Positions 1-12,679 of a stretch of DNA of 64,000 nucleotides are shown here, one piece after another. Where the stretch lies: positions 11,417,012 to 11,481,011 of the forward strand of contig JAQFVV010006220.1 of the NCBI GenBank assembly GCA_028023455.1, given 5' to 3'. The notes below the pieces were generated by a model. The model did no database searches, had not been told where the DNA came from, and was given only the letters and a program-made list of their open reading frames with translations. Within the stretch, counting starts at the first letter, position 1. Every line of letters begins with the position of its first letter. The position numbers were made by a program, and so were the translations under genes. This DNA is from Epiperipatus broadwayi. Its lineage: Eukaryota; Onychophora; Udeonychophora; Euonychophora; Peripatidae.

Positions 1-2095
1 TCCATATTCAACAGGACTAGGATTTAATCTGGAAAAAATGCTAAACTGAAATAAACATGGATGTATCCAAATGAAGATAAAGCAGAATTGGATAGTTTGA
101 CTAATGGAAAATATGAATTTCAAAAATGCTATATTATTATTAGATTCAACACAATAAGTAATTATTGATTATATATATATATTGATACAAAACTAGAAAT
201 GAAAATTATTAAAAAAAGACAGGATTAACAGTTGGAATGAAACAATTTAAAGAATTTAAATTAGTTTTAAAATATCATATTTTGAAGATATTTCAAACTT
301 GACTAAAATCAATAAGAAGATAACTGATACTCTATTAAGGACTGCAAGAAAGATAGCCAATATAAAAATAAAGCAACTCAATAATAAATTTTCTACTGAG
401 GCAAGAACTATAAAGTATAATTTTTTTTAAATAATTAAACAAAAAGTATTAAATATCCAGAGTTTTATAAGATAGTAGAACGAGTTATTAATGATATAAA
501 AAAATATAATTGTGAATTGGCAAAAATGTAAAATAACATGGATATTGGTAAGTTGATTCAGCAATAAAAAGATTAAACTATTACTACTAATAAAAAAAAA
601 GTTATCATGAAATATGTGAACATATATATAATAATAAAACAAAGTATTCTCTACAAATTACTACATTTTCTGAATTATTAAGTATTTTAAATGAAACAGT
701 GAGACAGGCAATTAAACCAATGAAGAAAGAAAAAACTCCGGGAAATAATGAAACTATTACTGGTATTTTAAAAGAAGAAATAAAAAAATTGTCAAAGCTA
801 TCCATCAAATATCTAAGTGATAAAAATGTATCAGATGATTGGAAAACTACAGTACTAATATTGATATTTAAGAAAGGTGAGAAAGATATTAGAAATTACA
901 GACCTATCAGTTTTCCATAAAATCTTTATAAATACAATTACAACTTATCTACTGCAAACTTTGATTTTAATCTACCAGTCAAATTTAAGAGATTTAGCAT
1001 AGTGGATTACATCCAAGTATTAAGAGAAGTTAGAGAAAGAACAGATGAAATTGAGTTATCAATGTTTTAATTTTGTAATTATAATAAATATTAGATTCTA
1101 TAAGTATTTCCACAATCTTAGCTTAAAATCATTAAAATATAATATCTGGGATGTCAAATTTTGAAGCATATTTATTTAAATGCAATAGCAGTATCTAGAT
1201 TGTATGATGATTGATATTATGAAAATTAATTCTGAAGAGTGATAACAGTGATTCCGTATTTTCAAAACTTTTTATGGCAGTTTTACAATAAGTATTTTGT
1301 GAAAAGCAAGCTAAGGAAATAAAAATTATAGAGATTATTTAATTAAAAATAAGCTAAGGTAATACAAATGTATGGAGATTATTTAATTGAGTCATTTAGA
1401 CATGATTGGTTTTGCAAATGATACTTCAGAGCTTCTGGAAATATTGCAAGTGTTATCAAATAAAAGTAGTACTAAAGATGTTAAAGACTTATGTTTAAAG
1501 GATTTTCTTAGAATAAAGACGGATATTATGAATAACAAATATCTATGTTAAATTATTAATAAATATGTAAACATAATGGAATAAATTGTAGAATTAAATT
1601 TTGAGGGAGTGTTTTCGGTAAAAATAATTTAATATTAAAACCAAATATGCTTGTGTTTGAAACGAAAATATTTTAATGTGTTTCACAAATTCTTATGGAT
1701 TTTTTTATTCAATAGAACAATACTGACTTCAGACCACTCAATGAAATATGGTATGGTATGTTATGTGTAATAAGGAATCAAAAACAAAATGAATAGGCGA
1801 GATAACAAATATCATTGACATTGAGAGAATTGAGATTAAAATAGAGCTAGACTGGATGTATTGCTACAAAAGATAATAGATGGACAGTTAATTTTAAATT
1901 GGATCTAGTGATTGTAAAAGATCTAGAAAGAGACCACATGTGAAATGGATGAAATAAGGAAGTTTGCTGGTATCATGTAGAAAGGCTATGGACTGGAGAA
2001 ATAGATAATAGTTGGAAAATAATGATCTAGCTTAGTAAGATTAAGATAAAGCTCTGAAGAAGAAAAAATCAGAATCCAAAACCAAATTAAATGTA
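1..2095 (+). pseudogene. RTE-like LINE relic, copy A
   Basis: Decayed non-LTR retrotransposon cut by the left window edge. In order: around 55-170 the end of the AP-endonuclease domain (WMSPNEDKAELDSL), at 699-920 the start of the reverse transcriptase (AIKPMKKEKTPGNNE, then DDWKTT and NYRPISF), around 1390-1460 a degenerate FAND catalytic region in place of FADD, and around 1720-2040 the C-terminal region that in RTE-type elements follows RT. All parts are on the plus strand in changing frames with many stops, so no protein can be made. The order and motifs match RTE-clade endonuclease/RT LINEs; the clade call is by motif memory, not by phylogeny. Three related copies follow in the same window. 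Confidence 0.7.
699..920 (+). pseudogene. RT N-terminal fragment of LINE copy A
   Basis: A 73-codon open stretch carrying the typical LINE RT start: a KPMKKEKTPGNN segment (family consensus K-x-G-K-A-P-G-x-D), then SDDWKTTVLILIFKKGEKDIRNYRPISF, of which the NYRPIS block is diagnostic. The frame stops just after FP at 920, where family members continue with LL. The next recognisable piece, an IQVLREVRERTDEI-like segment near 1010-1050, is in a different frame. It is a pseudogene fragment of the surrounding element. Confidence 0.65.
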
Positions 2096-4629
2096 ATTAA
2101 GAAATAAGTTAATGTATGTTATTGTTCAGTCTGTCTTGAACTACTTGCTTTAGGATCATTTTTCTGATCTTTTTTTTTTTTTTGCATTTTCATTATAGAT
2201 AAACCCCACACACATCAATACATATAATATTAGATATCTAAAAGTTCTCTTTACATGCACGTAGGTATAGTTAAGTTTATTAACTTAGTAAAATAAACGA
2301 ATGATTTAGTTTTCGAGCACTGGAAGATATACCCCGATATCTTTATATCTAGAACTCCAGAGTTTGCCACTCTAACATTGAGTCAAACTATACCGCCGTT
2401 TTCTTAGTAATAAATGCTGCATGTCAAGGTTGTTCGATATTTTGTAAAACTGTAATAGTTACCCCCCCCCCTCTACCCTTCAACAAAAAAGATATTAGCC
2501 CTGCCTATCAATTTATTCTTTTCGGATGATATTAACAATTATCTTTATTAAGAAACTTTAATACATCAATGGATTGATTAAAGTATATATATAATTCTCA
2601 AAATAGTATGTAGTATATAGATAACAAAAATACGTTCAGCAGGAGTTATATTTTAAACTACTGTTTTATGTTAAGGTGACTACTTATTCATGTTTTATTT
2701 GAAAAAAAATCTTACTATCCTTCCGCCTCGAACTATTTTTGTATTAAATTAAATTGATAATTTTTTTATTTCTTAATTATCGAAATCATCTACTGTTTTC
2801 AATTCCGAGATTGTCCAACCAGCTTTTATTATATAATGCTCAAATCTAGGTATTGACTCAAATTGACTTCGCACCACCCAAGAAAAATCACTTTAACAAT
2901 TCCTACATATTTATGCCGACGTCTATTAGCCCACCATAACCAGATTATAGGTTTTGACGGAAAGTGATAGCTGTTTGATACTAACCATCCTTGTTTGATT
3001 ACATAGACAACACAAATTCCGCCTTTAGTATACGTCTCGCCTCTTATCTTTCAGCTATTCAATAACGGAACGCGTACGGAATGACGGTAACGCCTATGGT
3101 AAATTCGTTTTAGAAAAGAAAAGTGAAACCATCATAGAAATGGGCGAAGCTCAAAATGATATAAACCATAGCACCAGAAAAGTCAGACTTCAAATGTATT
3201 AAATCGTGCCGATTTTCCAGGTGAAATACGCGTTTAAAAACTTTTTTTTAATGCAATAATTATTTTTGAAAATAATACACGTTTTAGATCGATTCATTGA
3301 AAAAATAATAATTAATCCATATGATACATTGCAAATTATAAGCTAAATAATATAATATTAGATAGCTTATTCGAAGATAAATGACTAATAAAAAATATAA
3401 ATTTATTCGAAGATGTTTCTTAGATTTCATTAAAATAAAATTCTCTATTCAAAGATATAAAGTATCTTTGAGTCGTCAATTGTTCTAATAATAAAAAGAT
3501 ATCCAATTAACTGTATTTAAAACACGTATACAATAAGGACTTAAACTGAAGTATTTCGCAAGAATAGGATAATTAATCATTAGTGCCATTAATATTAAAA
3601 ATGCATAGCTAGAATTTTCGAGCCTAATTTCGATAAAGATACACCACTTAATTAAATTACTGCAAAAATTAACACCACGATAATTAGTTTTTTTTTCCAC
3701 ACATTCTTGTGAATATAGAGTAGTTTTGTTTTATAAGAATGCATGCTTTACTAGAACAGATGCACATTCGTCAATGCACAAGTGTAGTAAGTAATCTTTT
3801 AAATTAAGAATTTTATGTATGATTCTAAAACCTGAATAAATGCCATATAAAGACTGCAAACCAAATTGTAGCGCACACATTTTACATTATAGTGCAATTA
3901 ATAAAAAAGAAATCGAAAGAAAAATATTTTGATTAAAAAACGATCAAGTCTGAAATAAAACCAAATTAAACTTTGCATGAAAATGGGTCAGTAGACCGAC
4001 AATTTAAGTCTTAAACTGTATCCCAAAAGATTAATAAGACTTAATAAATGGCCATGTCTAAGTGGATAGAATAGGTAAGATTACTGAAGTGATATGAACA
4101 AGACACTATAGATAAAAAAAAAAAACTGGATTAATCTTGAAGATTAACTTGTAGAGAATTGATGTTTGAAAAAATATCACCCATAGGTCATTTAGTTTGT
4201 TAGATGTTTTGCAAAGCTCTTTTAACTATTCTACAGTAAATCTTTCTGAAAGACTCCAACAGCTTACTCAAAGTTAATTTTCCATTATTTTCTATTCTCT
4301 ATTATGTTTTTACAGTAAAAGTAATCAATATTACACCTTTTTAGAATATTTTTGAGAAAATCATGAGATCTTTTGCTGAAATCCATGATGAAATTTTATA
4401 AAATATTTTAGGATTAATACTATTACTCATCCATGTCACATGTCCAATACAATAGAGATGTGTCTTTATGTATATTCATTTAATATCACATTTTGAAAAC
4501 TTAAGAATATACATACTGCTCTTAAAATCAATTTGTTTCAATCCCCCCCCCCCAATATTACAAAGCATCTTTAATTAACCTATTTATTCAATATATTGAA
4601 TGTTTACTATAGTAAATAGAGGGATTTGA
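2096..4629. other. Intergenic; CpG-bearing patch near 2,870-3,230
   Basis: No gene recognised. It holds a T13 run near 2,170, a poly-C tract near 2,461, and A+T-rich filler. Roughly 2,870-3,230 stands out by having many CpG dinucleotides in otherwise CpG-poor DNA. Another poly-C tract is near 4,543. Open frames here are short and resemble no protein I know. Confidence 0.5.
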
Positions 4630-4872
4630 ACTTAGGTTGAAATGTTGGAAGATTGAAGTCTGTTCATTAATGTTTACTTTAATATAAACTAAACACTATT
4701 TGTATATATGTGTGGAAGATTATGATCTGGCCCAACTGATGAGTGTTGGTTCTGCACAAAATATGTATATTGGTTGCTTAAGATGGAGTGGAGGATGAAT
4801 ATAGACTGAAAATCCTAAGTTCAAAACATCTTTAAATGAAAAGTTCCCAGGCCTCTGCATTACATTAAGAGA
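4630..4872 (+). repeat. Hammerhead-bearing repeat (retrozyme-like), solo partial unit
   Basis: About 240 bp aligning by eye to the ~440-bp unit at 34.1-35.35 kb: the shared AGGTTGAA...GTCTGTTCATTAA...TTTAATATAAACT lead, the hammerhead core, and a trailing TAAGTTCAAAACATC segment corresponding to GAGTTCAAATCCC in the other copies. It lies 29 kb from the cluster, so the family is dispersed. More diverged than the 34-35 kb copies, hence probably older. Confidence 0.6.
4732..4773 (+). ncRNA. Fossil type I hammerhead ribozyme
   Basis: Stem I 5' strand CCAA, the conserved CUGAUGAG, a stem II hairpin (GUG...UGCAC), AAAA where the ribozyme needs GAAA, a short self-complementary stem III (UAUGUAUA region), the UA cleavage-site context, and UUGG closing stem I. 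The layout is that of the minimal type I hammerheads known from Penelope-like elements and metazoan retrozymes. The catalytic G of GAAA is A here, so this copy should not cleave. Confidence 0.6.
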
Positions 4873-5189
4873 CTAAAAAGTATAGGGAAGTTTTTGCTGT
4901 TAACTCAAAAAAAAATCCATTAATTATTCTTTGAAACCTTAAAGGAACTGAGCAGGGCAAATTCCTAAGGTCAATACCATATTTTCTTATCATTGCTGCT
5001 GTTACTACTGTGTAATTATTTATATGGAGAATGATTAAGCAGGTTGAATGAGAGTGAATCTAATAAATTAGATATTTTCAGTAATGAAAGATAAAAATAA
5101 ATTATTGTACTTATTCCCAGAAAATTGTAAAGACCAAGACAACATGCTAAAATCTCATTATGGATCCAGGATGCCACTCAATGATCTTT

Positions 5190-6430
5190 TAATTAGCTAC
5201 TTCAACTGTTAGATCACTTTTAAAGAAAAAAGATTATATGAATTGGAAGATGTATTGAAAATTAAATGGAACATTGTTGGAATTTGTGAAATTAGAAAAT
5301 GAAGAAACAATTGATTTGGTAAATACATATATATTTTACTACATTGTTACAAACATTAGTGAAGTGAAATTCATTATAAATAAAAAGTGAAAGATCAATA
5401 TTATGGGAATTGATGGTATATCTGACAGAATGGCAAGATTAGTTATCCAACTTAATGAAGGATATCACAGACAATTTAGGCATATGCCAACAAGGTCTCA
5501 TTAAAATAAACAAGTAGATTTTTTATATAAATATACAAAATGTTTTGATCAGACTAAACAAAATTTTAAAATTGCTACGAGAGATTTGAAAGCTAAAACT
5601 GAAAAATGAAAAGTGCTGAGGATAATTTGGCTATGGTAATAGAAATAACACAATGCAGGCTTGTGAAATTTGCATTTAAAAAAATGTATATTACGTATTT
5701 TTTCTTCATGAATAAAGTTAAGTCAAAATGGACCTGGAAACCTCCAAATGAAGGCACAGCAGAATTGGTTTATATTTTGATTAACAGAAAATATGTAATT
5801 TAGAACTATAATTGTATTAAAAAATTAACATAACCAGTGATCATCAACTAGTGAGATGTAAGATATATAATAAAGCGAAACTAGAGACAAATACTATTTT
5901 AAAAACACAGTTTGACAATTGATATAATTTAAATTAGAATTTGCTAATCATTTTAAAATATTGACAAGCTAGATCAATAAAAAGAACTGTAACAATGATA
6001 GCTGGTACAAAAAGGCAGCAATTTACTGGTTAATTTTCAATTGAGACAAAAGAAATGTGAAAAAAAAAAGGAATATGAAAATATTTAAGCGATCCATTAA
6101 AAAGTGAACATCCGAAGTTCTGTATATTGTTAAAACGTTGTAAGAAAATTATAAATGTGAATTGGCAAGGAAAGCTAAAGAAAAGAATAAAAGTTTCAAA
6201 AGTATTACAAAACATCTTGGTAGTGTGGGAAAGTTATTTCTGCAATAAGAAGAAAATAGGGAACTATTACCAAAAGAAAGATGACGTCATGAAATATGTG
6301 GAAGTTCTGTAAAGAATTATGTGATAAAGAATAACAACAAAAAAAGGTTATCTTCTGCCATATTTTAAGTGAAGTAAGATATACAATTAAATCTATGAAG
6401 AACAGAGACTCCAGAAAATGATGGAATAAA
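5190..6430 (+). pseudogene. RTE-like LINE relic, copy B (endonuclease part)
   Basis: Decayed AP-endonuclease domain. Near 5,200 is the start equivalent to T-x-N-V-R-S-L (here TSTVRSL-like), then KRLYELEDVLKIKWNIVGICEIRK around 5,225-5,300, then an INKK and GISDRMARLVIQLNEGY stretch around 5,375-5,465, and the domain end WTWKPPNEGTAELVYILINRKY at about 5,730-5,800. Family members continue with a D-T-x-S-D-H-R segment; near 5,836 the equivalent is degraded. The copy ends near 6,430 at the point where RT should begin (ACTCCAGAAAATGATGG). Several frames and stops are present. A 66-codon piece at 5,606-5,803 is the longest open part. Confidence 0.65.
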
Positions 6431-6690
6431 AGATGGAAGTTTGTATTTTTGATAAATGTACAGTTCCAGGAGTGTACAATTTACTTTTTCATTTTCTATT
6501 ACCAAATATGTATTACTTGTTAAATTAAAAATAATAATAATAACTTTAATCAAAAAATTTCAATAATGATAAGAAACTTTATTTGAAAAAAAAATTTTTT
6601 TTTACTTAGAACATTGTTTTAATTAGCGTTTCTTTTGGCCAGTAGTATTTTTGCAAAATTTTCATAATGACTAAATTCTGTCACACAACA
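6431..6690. other. A+T-rich spacer between LINE relic B and the Merlin relic
   Basis: No gene recognised. The stretch is A/T-run rich. LINE homology stops at about 6,430 and transposase homology becomes visible near 6,700. Confidence 0.4.
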
Positions 6691-7420
6691 TAGCACATTG
6701 GAGTATTTCCAAAGGTATATGATCCTATCTCCTGAAAAGTATGTTAAGGGTCACAAATACAGGACACCTTACATGCAAATAGCCCCACAATGACGATGCA
6801 ACATGAAATCTTCAGAATATCCATTTGTAAAGGAACGTGGTTTGAGGGCTCCAAAATTGTCTCTGATTGCACCCAGATTTATTTACAGCTGGAGTAGATT
6901 TAATGTCCACTGAATGGGAAAAAAATGAATTGGATTTGTCCAACAAAAGCATTATAAATTAGAATAACTACCCAAGGAAAGTGTGCACACCTAGCCTTTT
7001 ATCTATACTATAATGCAAAATCTGAGAACCTAATATAATTGTCAAAATCAACAAAACTATTTTTACCAAACATAAAAATCATCAAGGAAGAATACTTCCA
7101 TAATTGTTACAGTTAGAACAGAATCTGTTCTTATGTTGCAGATGGATTTATTATTTATTCAGTGTTGAAAGGCATATAAAAGTGATGAATTAAGGCATAC
7201 AAGACTGGAACCTTTCCAAGTAAATCACAGGTATAACTTTATTGATCCAGCTATCAGTATGCATATGCAAAACATTAAAAGACTTGGGGGGGCTAGCCAA
7301 ATGGCAAAAAAAAAAACCACTAGTCGAACCGCACATCTGAATTCCTATTTAGCAGAATTTATGTAATGTTGACTGCACAAATAACAAGATTCATTTATGG
7401 CGATTTTGGAAGCCATTAGG
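6690..7420 (+). pseudogene. Merlin (IS1595/IS1016-like DDE) transposase relic, copy 1
   Basis: Degenerate transposase in changing frames. Visible pieces in order: ICKGTWFEGSKI at about 6,820-6,860; SNKSIIN then NNYPRKVCT near 6,935-6,990, with a stop where its relative at 59.5 kb has W; KINKTIFTKHKNHQGRILP near 7,045-7,100, where family members have V-E-I-D, so the first catalytic Asp is Asn; and VNHRYNFIDPAISMHMQNIKRLGG followed by HLNSYLAEFM at about 7,215-7,365, matching the conserved Merlin C-terminal H-T-x-x-I-E region. The part between the first and third catalytic residues is shortened. Encodes no working enzyme. No clear terminal inverted repeats were found. Confidence 0.7.
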
Positions 7421-7689
7421 AATTGCAGCCCACCAACATAAAATATTCCTCATTTACCCTTATATATTTTTATCATTTTATTATATAATACAAAAAATAT
7501 TAATAAAGTGTAAATATTGAAATTAATTTTTCTAGTATGATTTACTTTTTTAAAAAATAACAGTAATGAAATTTAAAACATTAAATACGATGTTTCCTAG
7601 CATCCATTTTTTTTGTAAAGATTTCTTGTAGCCCCTGAAACTGTATATTTATCAAAAAGATGTTGCCATCTTAATAGTCAGAAAAATGC

Positions 7690-8990
7690 ACAAGTACCCA
7701 ATTAAATCTATAAAGAAGGGAGACTCCAAAAAAATGATGGAATAATTATTGATATTTTTAAAAAAGTACTTGATATATAGCGTTGCTGATAATTTTATCA
7801 GATGTCTTAGATGATTGGAAGAATGCAGTAGTAATATTTAAAAACGGTGATAAAAATATTAAAATTACAGACATCCTTCTAGCAGTTTTGTACAAAATTT
7901 TTACCAACATAATAACAATTCATTTAAAACAAAATTTTAATTCAAACCAAATAAAAAAAAACAAGCTGGATTTAAGTGGTTTTAGCACAATGAATCATAC
8001 TCAAAGTTATTGAAAAGAACAATAAATATGATTCCATTGTGTGTTAGAATTGTAGATTATGAAAAGGCATTTGATTCTATAAGCATTTCCACTCAAATTA
8101 AAGCTTTGGCCATTAATACATAGACCAAGGATATTGTCATATTTTGAAAAACAGTTATCAAAATATATCACCAATTAGATTACATGATAATACTAAGATT
8201 ATCATTAAAAAGAATATATGAGATGATTCCATAGTTCCTAAACTTTTTATAATAGTTATACGAGAAGTATTTTGCGAGTCAAAATAGAAAACTGAGGGAA
8301 TAAAAATATATGGTGATTATTTAAATCATTTATAGTTTTGCAGATGATTGTTTTTTGAAAATAATGGTTCAGAGTTTCAGAAAATGCTTAAAATTGTAAG
8401 ATGAAGGTTAGAAAATAGGACTAAAGATAAATGCTAAAAAAGTTAAAATGATGTTCCTAAATTTCTTCAGAAAAATCAAAACTGATAATTATGAATTAGT
8501 TTAAGTTATTAACTATAATCATATTATTAGTATAGATGGAAATATAATAGAATAAATTAATCATAAAATTAAATTTGAATGGGAAACTTTTTTATCGAAA
8601 TATCTTGGTATTAAAATGCTATATGTCTGAAAAAGAAAGTTTTTAATAATGAGTCTTACCACTTCTTACAAGTTTGGACTTCAGACTACTCAATAAAAGA
8701 TAGAGCAATATTTATTAAGAGTAACAAGAAGAGATCAAAAATGAAATACATGAGTAAAATAATAATCAAGTATCATTGACATCATTGAAAAAATTAGAAT
8801 GAAATGGAACTGAGCTGAAGATATTGCAGTCCTAAAAAAAAATCACATAAGGTGGATGAATCAAATAAGGACAATAATCAGTATTGTGTGAAGAAGAAAG
8901 GCTATGGATTGGATAAACTGGATCAAACTTGGAGAGACCTTTATTTTGCAATGAAATGGTAATGGTTGAACATGATGATAATGACAAGAA
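7690..8990 (+). pseudogene. RTE-like LINE relic, copy C (RT and C-terminal part)
   Basis: Begins at the RT start (CAATTAAATCTATAAAGAAG, equivalent to A-I-K-S-I-K-K), reads DVLDDWKNAVVIFKNGDKN at 7,800-7,860, then VLYKIFTNIIT and a degraded GFST-DH block to 8,013. RT motif A is visible as VDYEKAFDSISIS near 8,048-8,090. The C-terminal region at 8,620-8,960 aligns with the same part of copies A and D. The relic ends near a short GATGATAATGA stretch at 8,970-8,990, a kind of simple 3' end that RTE elements often have. Many stops; inactive. Confidence 0.7.
7783..8013 (+). pseudogene. RT palm/fingers fragment of LINE copy C
   Basis: A 76-codon open stretch. DDWKNAVVIFKNGDKNIKITDILLAVLYKIFTNIITIHLKQ matches the RT region normally reading W-K-x-A-x-x-x-x-x-x-K-G-D-x-x-x-x-x-N-Y-R-P-I-S-L-L-x-x-x-Y-K-I-F-T. 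The N-Y-R-P-I-S block is degraded to ITDILLA. It is followed by FSTMNHTQ, the relic of the conserved x-S-T-x-D-H-I motif. It ends at a stop before RT motif A, which follows immediately. Confidence 0.6.
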
Positions 8991-9479
8991 ATCTGTCTCT
9001 CTTGTGTAAAATTTGGCAGAATAACTCGTATATAATTTAACTGAAGTAGATATATAAGGTAAATCACTATAATAAAATATTTTATCTCATTACTCAATAA
9101 AGTCAACCACTGTATATTTATTTCTGTTCTGTACATAACTTTTAAGATTATCTTACTGTCAAAATATTTAATATCTTGGGCAAATAATCATTTAAGTTAT
9201 TTCTTGTCATTTGCTCATAAAGTACTGCAGGTTTGTTTTTTTTTAAAAGATTATTCACTGAATCAACTTTTCATAATTTGCATTCAGAATATTAAAAACA
9301 TTGTGCAGATCATCTGAATTGTCAGGAATAGCACAATTATCACCACATTGAAACTTTAGAAAAGTTTGTTTTTAATTAGCTCAAATTGGAAACACTATCA
9401 CCAAATATACACCATATCTCAATAACTATTAAAATTATTTTTTTTTAAAAAAATATTAATAAAAACAAAGTTGCAATTA

Positions 9480-10700
9480 GTACACTCACCTACCTACATC
9501 AATATATAGTGCTTTTTGACTCTCTAAAACTATACAAATTCTCTTGTAACCACTCATCTGTGAAAGTAATCTACTCAAATCTTTTGAAAGTACTTTTGCT
9601 GCCATGGATAACAAAAATTATAGCCAACTTTTCTAACACTTTTTATTTTTGTAAATGTGAATCAATAGGGAACAATTTCCGGGTCATAAATTCCCAAAAT
9701 TTTTAATAAATTTAAAACAAGCAGATAACTTTCATATTGTAAAACTTTTCTATGATCCAATCAGGACTGATAGCCTTCATTTTTTTTATGAATTGTTTTA
9801 ATTCCATTAAACTGAATATATCCATTCTAATCCAAAAGATTGGGATTAATGTTATTAAATAATCATTCCACTTCTTTGAGCCCAGTAGAATCAATATATT
9901 TTATATAGTCATCTCAGAGTGTCACCAATTGAGTTTTAAAATTGTATTTTGAGATTCATGATTTAATTTCAATGTATCAGAAAAAAATCTAAAGTAATCT
10001 TCATCAGCAAGTGATGATCTCTATTTCAACTTTTAATTTCATTAAAACACTTTTTAGCATTAAATTTATTCTATCTTTAAATTCTTATATTGCTTATGAA
10101 ACTTTAATTTATTATTCAGTCAAGCAGAGATCACATTTCATTTTAATCAAATCATTAAGAAAGCAATCATTGTCAGAAAACAAGTTAGAATTTTTTGTTA
10201 GTAAATCTAATTGCTGTTTTAAAAAATAAAAATCAGATTTCGTAATGATTATGTTTGAGACAGTAGATTTTAATGCCCTATTTTAACATAAGAGCACACC
10301 AATCTATGATCTCATTAACAAATTTATAAGTTCTTCCATACTATTTACTTTTCTTATATTCTGATATCTATCTCTAATTCGTAAAATTCTTTATTCTCAG
10401 GAAATATTGTTTAAATAATTTTTTATGGTAGTCAAATCATATGTTTAACAGAAATTTATCAATAGACTACTCAATTTCTCAAAACCAATATGATCATAGT
10501 TTATTTTTATCAATGTTTTGACCTCTAAGAAAAAAAACAATGATATTGATGAAATTATATCCAATAAGGAATTAAAGTTTACTTTAGCTGAATTTTCTGT
10601 ACCTAACATCAATGCATAAGAATTACTGAAATGAGCATGGTACCATAGTACAAATCAATTCTTAATAACAAATAAAAGATAGCAAGTTAGATTTCACACT
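9480..10700 (-). pseudogene. Probable LINE relic, minus strand (weak)
   Basis: On the minus strand a 60-codon frame at 9,712-9,894 contains MELKQFIKKMKAISPDWIIEKFYN, resembling the L1/Tx1-type RT start E-x-x-x-A-I-K-x-M-K-x-x-K-S-P-G-x-D-G-x-x-x-E-F-Y. Upstream on the same strand, near 10,000-10,200, pieces such as DNDCFLNDLIKMKCDLC are compatible with the linker before RT. Everything is fragmented, with no catalytic motif seen. The boundaries are rough. Confidence 0.35.
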
Positions 10701-12664
10701 GAGACTGACAACTCTTTTCATACCAATGAACAATTTAAAAAAAAAAAAAAAACTTAAGACTATCTACTTGTCCAATTAAAATTCTTCCTCTACAAAATAA
10801 ATTTCATTATGACTAATTAACTCAATCTTAAATGTTAGTCTTATTTGAATGTTAGAGCCCTATTGGAGGTTCAAGCAAAATTTGCATTTTTGCACCTATA
10901 TTCAGGAGGAGGGGGTTGTACTACTAACTCTTAAATTATCATTATTATTAACAGATATTACATCTGTTTCTATACTTAAGTGAGTAATTCTCTAGGCATA
11001 GTAATCTTAGACCATCTTTTCTAGGATATTCTAAATTTGTGGTAGGGTAGAGGTATCATAAATAGGACTACAAATGCATTTTTTTCATTTGCTAGATACA
11101 AACCTTCAACTATTCAGATTATCTGAGTAATTCATCATATTAAAGTTGAAAATTGGAAAGCTGTAACTAGAAATTGAGAAAAGAGCATTTTGCTAAGTAA
11201 ATCAAAATCACTAATAGGATAACTAATTATTATAGCAAATGGAAAGTATTATTATAATTCATATCTATTACCAAATTATGCTGTATTTCAATGTATTAAT
11301 AAAAATATTAAAATGACCAGCTAAGGCAGTCATAGCAAATGGAAAGTATTATTATAATTCATATCTATTATCAAATTATGCTGTATTTCAATGTATTAAT
11401 AAAAATATTAAAATGACCAGCTAAGGCAGTCTTTTTGATTGCTAGTTTTCTCTTAGCATGCAATCTTGTAATAAATGTGAAAAAAAGAACATCCAATCAA
11501 GTTTCTGAATGTCTAAAATTCCTACTAAATCACAAGTTCAGAAATTAGTTAACTTAGATATTGGATATTGAAGAAGTCAAAACATCCAAAGATAAATGTT
11601 TAAGAAATGTTTTTAAAAAATAAGTATATTAAGAATTTTGGCAAAATCCTGTAAAATTCACTAATTACTAATATAAACTATAGATAAAAATTCAAATTTT
11701 ATACAATCTAGAATAAATAAGAAATAACTTCAACCCAAAAAAAAATTAAATACTAAACATGGAATCATTAAATTGGAAAAAACACCACTGGCTATAATAA
11801 CAAGTATGACAAGAACTATTAGCTGATATAGCAATCATCGGATTAAAACCTTTCACAGTGTTTCAGCTCTGAACAAAGCATCAAACTTTTACATAGTGTT
11901 TTGAGGGCTTATCTGCATTTATAATCTTTTCTTGTAATTTGTTCATCTTTATTTTTTTTTTTTTTTCCATATACATATTAATTTGTACTGAAGTGGGGGG
12001 GGGGGTATTTGTAAAAGAAAAGACTGTAAAACATTCAGCAATTTAAATTTTGAATATGATAGGAATAAATCAATAAGGCTACACTATTTTAATAAAGACA
12101 GAATTAAAAAGTGCACAGATAGTCAAAGGAATTTCAGATTGAATAGTTTATATTGCAAATTACAAACCAAAATAAAAAATTTTTTACTAATGCGAATTAA
12201 TTAAAATCAAGGGCAGGTGATAACATCAAAGAGCAACCATTTGTAAAAAAAAAAAAAAAATCAAGAAATTGTTTGACTAAAGTTTTGCTAAGTCTGCTAA
12301 TATAAGTGCTGTTCCTGGGAAAAAATTCATTGCCAGCAAAGTATGATCACTGAATCCAGAAAAAGAATTGCACTGAATAGCACTGTAATGCATCATGAAG
12401 TCACTAGCACACATAAGATTGCTGCTTAATGTTATTTTGCAAAGAAGCAGTAATTCTAAAATCAACAATTTATACATTTTTATTAGAATATGTAAAGAGG
12501 TTTACATTTTAATTTTATGTTATTATAAGATGAATTTCATTTTTCATTAAATTTTAACCGTATAATACATACAACAATGTATTTTTATACTTCTGTTTTC
12601 TTTTGCTTAAATTGTTGTTTTGAGAATCTGGAATAGTTTACCCTGAATACATATATTTTGATTT
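10701..12664. other. Intergenic A+T-rich DNA
   Basis: No gene recognised. It contains poly-A at 10,738-10,752, a 100-bp tandem duplication (listed separately), poly-T near 11,950, a poly-G tract near 11,995 and poly-A near 12,247. Confidence 0.5.
11232..11431. repeat. Tandem duplication, 2 x ~100 bp
   Basis: The segment beginning ATAGCAAATGGAAAGTATTA and ending CCAGCTAAGGCAGT occurs at about 11,232 and again at 11,332, a 100-bp period, with one substitution seen (TTACCAAAT versus TTATCAAAT). Near-identity implies a recent duplication. Confidence 0.9.
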
Positions 12665-12679
12665 AAGATACAATGAATA
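12665..12679. repeat. TSD, left copy of the retroposed insert
   Basis: AAGATACAATGAATA, identical to 13,917-13,931. Confidence 0.7.
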
